A stretch of DNA of 64,000 nucleotides from Diaporthe sp. PMI_573. Its lineage: Eukaryota > Ascomycota > Sordariomycetes > Diaporthales > Diaporthaceae. Each line of letters begins with the position of its first letter. Within the stretch, counting starts at the first letter, position 1. The DNA lies in contig JAJTUP010000031.1 of assembly GCA_021399435.1 (NCBI GenBank), positions 496,001 to 560,000 of the forward strand, written 5' to 3'. Made by a program: the position numbers and the translations under genes. Positions 40,868 to 49,600 of the stretch are shown here, one piece after another. The notes beneath the pieces are model-generated. The model saw nothing but the letters and a program-made list of their open reading frames with translations, did no database searches and was not told where the DNA came from.

Positions 40868-43261
40868 ATGCGTTCCGTACTCATGGGTTCGGCAGCAGCC
40901 CTTGCCGGGCTCGCCCGCATGGCGGCAGCAGCCACAACTGCGACCGCCTATACCGATGCTACCACAGGCATCGACTTCATGCAATACTCTGCCAACGGCG
41001 GAGCGTTCACATTCGGTATCGCCCTTCCCGAGACCATCGAGTCGGACTTCATCGGACAGCTCGTGGTGCCGATCACAAAGACAGGAGGATGGGGAGCTGT
41101 TTCGCTCGCCGGGAGTATGTTGAACCACCTGCTGCTCGTTGCTTGGGCCAACGGGGACGAGGTTGTCAGCACCTTCCGAACAGCCAGTGCATACGCCAAC
41201 CCGGCCGTGTACGACGCCACCGAGGTCAGCGCACTGCCCATCGAGAAGGGAACATTCGTCAACAGCACCCATTTCTCCTTCACCTTCCTCTGCGAGGGAT
41301 GTATCGTGGGCGGCACCACGTCCTTCAAGCCGACAGACGAGACCCCCGTGTTCGGCTGGGCACTTTCTGCGGAGGACCCTACCACTCCCTCTGACCCGGC
41401 CAGTGAGCTGCCTTACCACGGTGCTGGCTTCGGTCTGTACGGAGTCCCAGCTGCCGATGCCCAGTCCGCCAAGTTCGAGGAATGGGCTGCTATGGCCTCC
41501 AAGGCCACCACGCCTACTCCTGGCGCTGGCAGCAACTCGACCACGCCAGTTGGTGGCAACAGCACAAGCGTTATTCCCACGACCTCCAACGTGACCTACG
41601 ATGTGATTGTCGTTGGTGGTGGCCCTTCGGGTATCATCGCCGCTGAGCGTATCGCCGAGGCTGGTTCCAGCGTGCTCCTGATCGAGCGTGGTCCGGCCAA
41701 CACCGTCGCGCTCGGATCCGACGCCGGTCTGCCATGGAACGACACCCTGACGCCATACGACATCCCCGCCCTCGGTAGCAGCCTTTCAGCCCTTCCCGGC
41801 ACCAAGATCTGTAGTGACACCGCCTCGATGGCTGGTTGTCTTCTCGGAGGATCCAGCTCCATCAATGGAGAGAACTTCATTCACCCCCCTGCGCACGACT
41901 TCGAGAACTGGCCCGCAGGATGGTCCTGGAGTGACGTGACCAAGGCTTCTGAGCGTCTGTACTCCCGAAACCCCGGTACCACTCTGCCCTCGGCCGATGG
42001 AAAATACTACGACGACAAGGCCTACGATGTTGTGTCTTCCTACCTGGACGCTCAAGGCTGGACCGAGGTCGACTCCATCGAGTCCCCCAACGAGAAGCAC
42101 ATGATCTACTCGCGCCCCGCCTGGTCCATCACCAACAACCTCCGTGCCGGCCCCGCCAGGACTTACCTGCCCCACGCTGAGGAGCTCGACAACTTCACCC
42201 TCAAGCTCGGAAGCAAGGTTATTCAGGTCAAGCGCGATGGCAGCAGCGTCACCGGTGTCCTCGTCGAGGCCGAGGATAAGAGCCAGCAGATCATCAACCT
42301 CAACGTGGGCGGCAAGGTTGTCCTCGCCGCCGGAGCTCTGTCCACCCCTAGGATCCTCTGGAACTCTGGTATCGGCAAGTCCGATGCTCTCAAGATTGTC
42401 CAGGGCGGTACGACTGGCGTCCAGCTCCCTGACGAGGCCGACTGGATTGACCTCCCCGTCGGCCACGGCCTCAAAGACCACGCCCAGGCCCCTCTCTCGT
42501 TCAACATCGCCAACCTCTCCGCTTACAAGTTCAACGACATTGCGACCGAGCCCCTGGAGGCTGACCTGGAACTCTACAAGCAAGGCTCCGGTGTGATCAC
42601 CCAGGCTGCCCAGCGCATGCACCTGTGGACCTCAATCAACGGAACCGACGGCGTCGAGCGTTACCTCCAGGGAACCGTCAGCGCCATGAAGGACGGAATC
42701 ATCACCATCCGGGCGTTCCTCACCCACGGCACCACCACCACCGGCGAGCTCGGCATCACGGCCGGCGGCAACACCGTCCTGAACGTGAAGCCCTGGCTGG
42801 TGACTGACGGCGACAAGGAGGCCTTCTCCAGCTTCATCCAGTGGTGGATGGACACGACCACCAAGAACAACGGCACCGCCTCCATCGCCGCGGGCTCCTC
42901 CATGGCCCTGGACGCCGACTCGACCCCGGAGTCTATCATCGCTGACAGCCTGATCTCGGGCGACCACTGGGTCGGCACCGCCAAGATGGGCACCGACGAC
43001 GGGCGGTCTGACGGCACATCCGTCGTCGACACTGACACCCGCGTCTACGGCACCGACAACCTCTTCGTCGTCGACGCCTCCATCCACCCTGACCTGCCCA
43101 CCGGTAACACCCAGGCCATCATCATGATCGTCGCCGAGCACGCGGCCGAGAAGATCGCCGCCTTCGATGTTGCCACCGGCAGCTCTGCCGGCGCTGAGGA
43201 ACCTTGCAAGCGTAGGAAGAGGAGGGACTCCACGGGCCGCGTCATCCGTCGCCGCTACTAG
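40868..43261 (+). CDS. cdh: Cellobiose dehydrogenase (cytochrome b + GMC flavodehydrogenase), 797 aa
   Basis: Secreted flavocytochrome that oxidises cellobiose and cello-oligosaccharides to lactones and passes electrons to lytic polysaccharide monooxygenases. Signal peptide at 1-~22 (MGSAAALAGLARMAAAA). Cytochrome domain to ~205, with axial heme ligands Met84 (GSMLNHLLL) and His184 (LPYHGAGFG). A Pro/Thr/Ser/Gly linker (residues ~210-240) leads to the GMC part: FAD motif VVGGGPSGIIAAERI at about 249-262, SMAGCLLGGSSSINGENF, and the C-terminal catalytic pair His in GDHWVGTAKMG and Asn in LPTGNTQAI. No CBM1 at the end; instead the protein ends in a strongly basic tail (CKRRKRRDSTGRVIRRRY). Single exon, which is less usual for the family. 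It faces the CBM1-CE16 esterase gene, 217 bases between stops. Confidence 0.96.
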   Translation: MRSVLMGSAAALAGLARMAAAATTATAYTDATTGIDFMQYSANGGAFTFGIALPETIESDFIGQLVVPITKTGGWGAVSLAGSMLNHLLLVAWANGDEVVSTFRTASAYANPAVYDATEVSALPIEKGTFVNSTHFSFTFLCEGCIVGGTTSFKPTDETPVFGWALSAEDPTTPSDPASELPYHGAGFGLYGVPAADAQSAKFEEWAAMASKATTPTPGAGSNSTTPVGGNSTSVIPTTSNVTYDVIVVGGGPSGIIAAERIAEAGSSVLLIERGPANTVALGSDAGLPWNDTLTPYDIPALGSSLSALPGTKICSDTASMAGCLLGGSSSINGENFIHPPAHDFENWPAGWSWSDVTKASERLYSRNPGTTLPSADGKYYDDKAYDVVSSYLDAQGWTEVDSIESPNEKHMIYSRPAWSITNNLRAGPARTYLPHAEELDNFTLKLGSKVIQVKRDGSSVTGVLVEAEDKSQQIINLNVGGKVVLAAGALSTPRILWNSGIGKSDALKIVQGGTTGVQLPDEADWIDLPVGHGLKDHAQAPLSFNIANLSAYKFNDIATEPLEADLELYKQGSGVITQAAQRMHLWTSINGTDGVERYLQGTVSAMKDGIITIRAFLTHGTTTTGELGITAGGNTVLNVKPWLVTDGDKEAFSSFIQWWMDTTTKNNGTASIAAGSSMALDADSTPESIIADSLISGDHWVGTAKMGTDDGRSDGTSVVDTDTRVYGTDNLFVVDASIHPDLPTGNTQAIIMIVAEHAAEKIAAFDVATGSSAGAEEPCKRRKRRDSTGRVIRRRY

Positions 43262-43478
43262 AGTGTACTTTCTGCTTTCATCTTGCATGGTTCGGTATAT
43301 AAGGATTCAAAGGGGAGTCAGGACACGGTGTGGCTTTTTCAGATTCGAAACTTCTTGTATATTTTGAGATCATAGTAGATACAAACTTGTCAATGTACAT
43401 GACACATTTGCCATTTAAAACATGACTGCATCTCGTTCAGGAATTTGTGCAAGAAACCCTGGTCCATCCTGACCCGAC

Positions 43479-44767
43479 CTAGAAGAAGCTTCCCTTCCAC
43501 GCGCTCACCACAGCTTGTGCCACCAGCTTGTTGATGGAGTAGCCGGGATGATAGTCGTTGAACCACAAGCAGCTCTTGCCGTCCGCGTTGTAGCAGGTGG
43601 CATCTGGCGAGCCGTATGCCGTGGGGTTATTGATGGCGGTCATAAAGGGCGTCGTGGTATCGACGATCTTCGCGTTGACACCGCTGTTGGCCGAGGTGAA
43701 TTTCGCGAGCGAGGACGCCAGCAGCTGGTTGTACTTGGCGATCACCGTTGCCTCGGAATCTCTCGCGCTCTGTGCTTGTCCAAGCATCATCGGTGTGTAT
43801 TGGATTGCTTTGCAGAGGCTGTCAGCATGAATTCATTCTCCTGAATGATGATGATGTGGACCGGGCCTAGTACTCACGCGGGACGCTCAGCAGGACGAAG
43901 TTACGCGCGCCGGCGTTGTAGATGATCTGGAGCTGCTCAAAGTATCGCGAGATTACGGCGGTCGTGATGTCAGTGACATTGCTGAGATAGTAGGTGTTTC
44001 CGACATCGTTGACGCCAATCCACACTCCCACGAGGGTGTTCGCCGCCGTCCAAGGAGCGTACGATGGGTGAGACGCGAGGGAGCTGCTGAACTGTGCAAC
44101 CTGGTCCACATAGCTCTTGACGCTGGGGTCGTATGGCTTGACGAGGTTTGAGTCCGTCGTCGCGCCACCGTACGCAAAGTTGTACGCGAGGAGGGTTGAC
44201 GTATTCAACTGGGAGGCCAGAATGCCCACCCAGTTCAGACCACCGGCAGCCGTCCACCCGGGTAGAGCTGGGTTACCAATGGGGTTGCTGGCGGATGGCT
44301 TATTGCCGTTGATGTCGAACCCGGTCTGGGAGTATGAGTCCCCGCTGATTCATGAGTAAGCATAGTACGACAAAGGTGGCCTGCATAAAATACTGACAAT
44401 GTGATTAGATATTTAGTTCCCGTCGGTGCACTGCTCGGCGCGGCCGTGCTAGTAGAGGTCGTGACTGTTGTGAACGTGCTCGTCGATGTGGACACCTTGG
44501 ACGTGCTTGAGGTTGCCGCTGCCGATGATGTTCCTGGAATGCATTGAGCTAAGTGTTTGGACAGTATGATTAGCTCAGAGTCAAGACATAACCGTAGCCT
44601 ATATTTCGGCACTCACAATAGTACGCATTCATGGATGTGCAGACTGATCCTTGAGCACAATTCGTAGCTCCAGTGAAGCCGATACCTCCACACTGCCCGT
44701 ACACTGGCACTTGTGCTGACCCAACAGCAGCCAGTAAGGACACCAACCAAAAGGATGTGAAGGCCAT
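43479..44767 (-). CDS. CBM1-linked carbohydrate esterase family 16 acetylesterase, 365 aa
   Basis: Secreted SGNH/GDSL-type acetylesterase that removes acetyl groups from hemicellulose oligosaccharides, held to cellulose by a CBM1. Four exons: 44767-44617, 44548-44398, 44344-43878 and 43807-43479; donors GTGAGT, GTCAGT, GTGAGT. Signal peptide 1-18; CBM1 at about 19-55 ([18 protein letters not shown]...SMNAYYSQCIPG) with its usual cysteines and aromatics; a Ser/Thr linker to ~95; then the catalytic domain with [12 protein letters not shown] (nucleophile Ser104), [19 protein letters not shown] (block III Gly-Val-Asn-Asp), and the C-terminal WFNDYHPG carrying the catalytic Asp and His. The exon 1/2 junction falls inside the CBM1 and rebuilds the YYSQC end of the domain. 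Likely induced with CDH on plant biomass, inferred from function. Confidence 0.94.
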
Positions 44768-45711
44768 ATTGAATCCACGCTGGTTGACACGACGAGGTCT
44801 GGGTAACGGAGTGAGTATGCCGCCCACCTTTGAGACAACAGAAAAATAAAAGACGAGGAAGGCTATGTATTAGAAGTTAATCATCGAGACAGGCTGGGCC
44901 AAAGCTTATCTATACGTGGGATATACTGTTGTACAGAGAGCGTGTCGCTTCGGGCCGTATAGCCCACCAGGGTTTCAATTAGGATAGTAGACCACCGCTT
45001 TGCCCTGGGGAACTGTATGGGGCAGTTGGCCCCGCAGCATCCGGACAGCAAAACGTGGCTTCGAAATGAAATAACATCCTTTCTCCCGAGTTTATCTGAC
45101 CATTGGAAGCCGAGACCCATTCTTGGCGCTCCGCATCCGCGTCAATTCGGCCGCTTAGTTGTATTGAGTTTCCTTCGGAAGAGGCCAGCCGCGCTTTTTC
45201 GGGCTAAAGGGCCTCACAGCCGGAAATACACGCACCGCGTGTCAGTATACTAGGTTTTCCCACTGACTAGGCCCCACCAGTGCTTTGTAGAACATCGTAA
45301 ATAGTTGTAAAATTCGGGCTCGATTATACCTGCCTGCAAGGGAACACTATTAGTTTTTAAGACGCCAATCACACACAAATATAGATAGCATGGGGCCAGT
45401 CACCCTCCAGTGCCCTCCATGCTTGTACAGCATCTTAGAACCGGGATCGCTTCAGACGAGTAGAGTCACACATGGTTGGATCTTGACACGCGAAAATGCG
45501 CCGAATTTCCTCTGCAAGTCGTGGCTCTTTTGAAACCATGATTACAACATCCCGTGACCCCATAATTCTTTATGGATCCACCACCAGAAGAGGATTTAAC
45601 ATGCACCATATGCAAGGAATTTTCTGAAGAGACTTTTTCTTGGAGAAGAACACATTCTATTAGCGCTAATTAGCAATCCGCGTACCTAGGTATCTTACCT
45701 CGGCATTTCCT
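44768..45711. other. Intergenic stretch
   Basis: Promoter of the CE16 esterase and 3' flank of the kinase gene. No gene seen. Confidence 0.4.
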
Positions 45712-47367
45712 TCACCACCATCCACCTAGGCCGGACAACCAAAGTAGCCTGCGCACAGCAGACGGCAGGTACGAAAATATTCCACAGTCAAGTAGGTCCG
45801 CCTGCTCAGGTTCATCCTGGACTAAATCCATGCTCTCCGGTGCCGAGGAGACAGGATTCTTATGGCCGTCTCCCTCACGGACGGAGTCAAACCACGGGTG
45901 GCCGAGGATCTGGGCGGCGTCGATACGGTCCTCGGGCTTCCAGGCGAAGATCCTCTTGAAGAGGTCCATGAGTTCTGATGCCTCGCGCTCTGACATCTCG
46001 TAGGCTAATACCTTTTCATTTGGCCGAGCGAGAGGTGACGCCCTATATCCTCGTCCAGGAGGTGGCGGCTGTGGCTGCACTTCCCCCTCGGCCAAAGGCA
46101 CTATAAATCGTCTCTCAAGCAGGAGCATCATGTGAAGAGAGCCAGGTACACCTGCCCTTCCCATATGCTCCGCTTCCCTCTCCTTCCTTTCATCCATACT
46201 AAGTGTCGCCCACTGCGATGGATCCTCAGGTACATCAGTTTCCTTGGCGAAAGACGATCTATAAGGCTCAGGTAGCGGACCGTTCAGATCCTCCCAATAA
46301 CTCACGAGACCCCACAGACCGAAGCCTAAAAAGGGGTGACCACTTCTTCTAATCTCAAAGATAGAACAGCCGAGGGCCCAGAGATCGCTACCGAAGCCAA
46401 AGGTACCAGCGTTTTCAAAGAAGCCTTCAGGAGGACAGTATGACTGAGGGATTCCCGTGGATTCAGGTGCTTTGGATGCAAGGAATGACTCTCCGAAATC
46501 GATCACTGCAATGTCATCCGAGACATATCCCGAAGACTTGGCCAGATTTGGAGGGATAACGATGTATCTGGGTTCATGAGGGTTGGCGTTGGCTTGTGCA
46601 TCCTCATCTTCAGATCCTGGGCTTAATTCGACATCTTCACCGTCGTCAAACCCTTCCTCTGGTATATCTTCGTCACAGAAAATTCCTCCTCCATCATCTG
46701 CTGCGTAGTCGCTGCGCCAATCATACTCTTCGTCATCGACATAACAAAGCAAGTTTGGCCTGCCAAGCACCTTCATGAGGTCCTCTTCATCGAGGTCATC
46801 AAGACCTTTCAAGACGTAGCAGATGTTGTTAGGACGGAAGTCGCCGTGGCAGATACCTTTGTCGTGTAGAAATTTCATGGCAAGCACTAGCTGGTAACAA
46901 ATCCTTTTCAGAGGTTCCTCTCGGTATTGGTGTTCGTCAGCAGCGTCCTCCAGGCTCGGACCGAGAACCGGCATAACAACGCAGAGATGCTTGCCATTCG
47001 GTCCCTCATGCCAAAAGTGGTCCTCAGGAACGACCACATGGCTGACACGGATGTCTTTTTCTTCAGGACTCAAGTGCTCAAGCATCTCGCAGATTTTCAG
47101 GTCCGCACAGTGTCCGCCTGAATGCGAGGCAGCAAGGACCTTCACGGCTCTCCATCTGTTCTGCTGGAGATCTCGACAGAGCCATACCGTTCCGAAGCCT
47201 CCATGGCCAAGTTTGTGCACTACTTTGTATCGGCCATCTCCACCCAACAAATCCCCAAGGTGGGTGGGATGCAAGCCGCCAGGCTTATAATCATCGATGC
47301 TCTCTGCACCCTCATCGGAGTCGTATGGTACGTAAACCGGTCGAATTGACTCTGTGGTTGATCGCAT
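45712..47367 (-). CDS. SRPK-like serine/threonine protein kinase, 551 aa
   Basis: Divergent fungal relative of SR-protein kinases, which phosphorylate Arg-Ser-rich proteins. Single exon. N-terminus DSDEGAESIDDYKPGGLHPTHLGDLL is the SRPK lead-in; glycine loop KLGHGGFGTVWLCRD; VAIK lysine in WRAVKVLAA; catalytic loop HGDFRPNN (Arg of HRD replaced by Gly, as in many fungal SRPK-like kinases); DFG in VIDFGESF; and a GIPQSYCPPEGFF activation segment followed by FGSDLWALGCSIFEI. Between the catalytic loop and DFG is an acidic insert of about 90 residues (DEEYDW, DDGEDVELSPGSEDEDA), the usual spacer position of SRPKs. The in-frame stretch upstream of 47367 lacks an ATG. Such kinases are expanded in some filamentous fungi; target unknown. 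Confidence 0.88.
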   Translation of the reverse strand: MRSTTESIRPVYVPYDSDEGAESIDDYKPGGLHPTHLGDLLGGDGRYKVVHKLGHGGFGTVWLCRDLQQNRWRAVKVLAASHSGGHCADLKICEMLEHLSPEEKDIRVSHVVVPEDHFWHEGPNGKHLCVVMPVLGPSLEDAADEHQYREEPLKRICYQLVLAMKFLHDKGICHGDFRPNNICYVLKGLDDLDEEDLMKVLGRPNLLCYVDDEEYDWRSDYAADDGGGIFCDEDIPEEGFDDGEDVELSPGSEDEDAQANANPHEPRYIVIPPNLAKSSGYVSDDIAVIDFGESFLASKAPESTGIPQSYCPPEGFFENAGTFGFGSDLWALGCSIFEIRRSGHPFLGFGLWGLVSYWEDLNGPLPEPYRSSFAKETDVPEDPSQWATLSMDERKEREAEHMGRAGVPGSLHMMLLLERRFIVPLAEGEVQPQPPPPGRGYRASPLARPNEKVLAYEMSEREASELMDLFKRIFAWKPEDRIDAAQILGHPWFDSVREGDGHKNPVSSAPESMDLVQDEPEQADLLDCGIFSYLPSAVRRLLWLSGLGGWW

Positions 47368-47928
47368 CGTGTTTTTCGTGACAAAATGTTTCTGCAATGG
47401 AAAATTTTGTTGTCGTTTGTTGTGTTCGGTCGCTGCTCAAGACGTGATTAAAGGATCTTGAATTGCATCAGTTCTTACGTAGTTCGAAGTCAGGAACTCT
47501 TCGACTTATATGTGCATAGATTGTGTCTTGCCGGATAGACAAAGAAGCCTTTGTGGTTTATTGTTCCAAAGTCCTTCCGCGTGTGCTGTAAATCTCTGCC
47601 GCCACGGTAACTAGAATTAGCAAGCCCTTCAATTCAAACAAACCTGTGCAAATTATAGTCGAGTTTCAAAGAAAGATTAAAGAAAGAAGCTACGTTGGTC
47701 CCGCAGAAAAAGTCTCAATCAAATGGTCTTTGTGGTGGGACGCTCTGACTACGGGAATACAATGTGTTAACAATCGACAAGTTATTCTAGGGCAGCTCGG
47801 CTGTCAAAAAGCTAGGTGACATGAAGAGAATACCTTTGAGTCGAACAATGGGTTCCTTGGAAGTTTTCTATCCTCGTTGAGTGGTCCTGTCGCCCCAATG
47901 AACTTAAATACTGAGAAGAAATCCGCTG
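47368..47928. other. Divergent intergenic stretch
   Basis: Promoter region between the SRPK-like kinase and the unknown gene to its right; no gene seen. Confidence 0.4.
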
Positions 47929-48729
47929 ATGATCGAGGACAATTGTATGGCAAATGACCATTTGATACGAATCACGCATCAACCACAAGCCTTCAATCAT
48001 TCAACTGAGAACTGTTTCACAACCCCAGATCCGCCAGTCGATAAAATGCCATTTTTAGCGAGAGAATTTCCCCGACCGAAGCCCAGGGCGAGGCCCGCAG
48101 GTAAGTCGGCCTCAAACAATAACAGAAACAAGCTACAGAACGCAAAATACGTCCACGGAGAGACTGAAATCGACAGGACAAAGGACACCAGTATTCCTTG
48201 GAAACACGGCGAATCGCAAGCAGTGATACCAAGCCTGATAGTCGGCGAACCGAAATGCAGGGAATGCTACAACAAGGTCCAGCCTTGCGAATGCGGGCAG
48301 CCTTTATTTGAGAGCGATGTCAATGTTTACTGGACCGAAACCTCCGGCTACTGGGATCTTTCTTTGCTTGCGGTCCGGAAATGCGAGGACATTGCCATTT
48401 TAGAGGCTCGGCGTCTGGGAATGAAATGTGTCGTTTTGAGATCAGATCACCATAACACTGCCACAAAGTTCGATTGTACGGGGCGTAAAACTGGGTATAT
48501 ACCTGCTGATTGGCATATTACCCTGTACCTCGGGGAATCCATAGAGAAACTCCTCTTGCAAGGCCACTGTTACACATACGTGGGCAAGAATACAGCATAC
48601 CCGCAGTGTAAGCTAAAGGAAGGTAACAGAACTTTACTCGAGCCACACGAGGTCCTTGAGCGCCTGACACTTCAAGAAGCCGCGCCGCAAATCTACTGGG
48701 GTATTAACGGCAGCTGCGGGTGGATATAA
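47929..48729 (+). CDS. Protein of unknown function, 266 aa (or 227 from the second ATG)
   Basis: Not recognised. The ATG at 48046 (AAAATGCC, adenine-rich context, MPFLAREFPRPKPRARPAG) may be the real start; the 39 residues before it look unstructured. A basic Pro-rich N-terminus is followed by a cysteine group KCRECYNKVQPCECGQ that could bind zinc, then a compact alpha/beta part (VNVYWTETSGYWDLS, LRSDHHNTATKF, GYIPADWHITLYLGES, HCYTYVGKNTAYP). The DWHITLYLG strand with nearby histidines recalls secreted nuclease- or ribosyl-transfer-like folds of fungi, but that is only an impression. The reading frame continues after the TAA with a 9-residue repeat (separate entry), so the protein may formerly have had a longer tail. 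Divergent from the SRPK-like kinase. Confidence 0.55.
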   Translation: MIEDNCMANDHLIRITHQPQAFNHSTENCFTTPDPPVDKMPFLAREFPRPKPRARPAGKSASNNNRNKLQNAKYVHGETEIDRTKDTSIPWKHGESQAVIPSLIVGEPKCRECYNKVQPCECGQPLFESDVNVYWTETSGYWDLSLLAVRKCEDIAILEARRLGMKCVVLRSDHHNTATKFDCTGRKTGYIPADWHITLYLGESIEKLLLQGHCYTYVGKNTAYPQCKLKEGNRTLLEPHEVLERLTLQEAAPQIYWGINGSCGWI

Positions 48730-48741
48730 AGCCTGGTGAAA

Positions 48742-48855
48742 AAAGAGTCAATTGAGAAGATTGACAAGAAATCGTCAGTTGAGAAGGCTGGTGAAGCACC
48801 GTCAGCTGAGAAGGTTGATTAACAACCGTCAGTTGATGGAAAACCGTCGGTTGAG
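48742..48855 (+). repeat. Degenerate 27-base (9-codon) repeat in frame after the stop codon
   Basis: In the same frame as the preceding gene the DNA reads units of pattern (K/P)-S-V-E-K-x-x-x-x; the serine codons fall at 48748, 48775, 48802 and 48829 (27-base steps) and 48847 (18-base step). The frame is interrupted at 48727 (the annotated stop) and at 48820 (TAA) and ends at 48856 (TAG). The second TAA sits where an earlier unit has GAA, one substitution away. Confidence 0.7.
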
Positions 48856-48858
48856 TAG

Positions 48859-49600
48859 TTCGTTTCAGTCCGCCCACTGTTTTGAGGAGCGAGGACTTCC
48901 GGTTTTTTTTTTGTGGTCCTTCAAATGGTTCCAGACTGTTTCTCTCTTTTTCTTTTCCCCCAGCCCCCCACCAACACGTATGGTCAACTTTTGAGTTTAC
49001 AGGCGAATCAGAATGAGAATAAAAGAGAAATATAACTTACATATCTGTTCTGAATAGTGAATACGAATGTTTCGCGTGAAGAGAAAAGCATACCTAATTA
49101 GCCCATACAAGGCGGCGGGGTGTGCAAAATTCGAGAGTATGTAACATGGCCTACTATTCTAAAACGTTTCTGGCAGCCGCTTAGAAACCACGGGGTCCTC
49201 AACTCGTACTAATATTCATAAACTCATGAATTTTGGATTTTGTGCCAAGCTTGAGCAGTGCAGGGCGGAGAACCATCTAAAGTGCCCAATGCCTAAACTT
49301 CACACTCTTCAATTGGGGGAGAGAATCGTGCGTGATGTTTTTCAGCAATGCTGAATTGCAGGTGGGAGACTCGATCTCCAGTGTGCTAGACATTTCTGTC
49401 AATTTGCAAACCATCACATATGATACTAAGAGCGTGTCTTTTTCTGCTGTGCCCTCATTAATTCCTGCGGGAGGTGATTCATTTCGGGATGGGTTCACTC
49501 TCAATTTCCGTGTCATTCGTCTCAAATAATCGAGCTGAGTTTCTTGCACTCACTCATTATATCTGGACATTCGGCGTCTGGCCATGCACCCAACCAGATC
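48859..49600. other. Convergent intergenic stretch
   Basis: 3' flanks of the unknown gene and of the kinase-VWA gene. A T-run/CT-rich patch is present near 48903-48965. No gene seen. Confidence 0.4.

Noticed and set aside
41786..43288. Long antisense frames over the cellobiose dehydrogenase gene
   Set aside because: Typical antisense shadows caused by strong third-position G/C bias.
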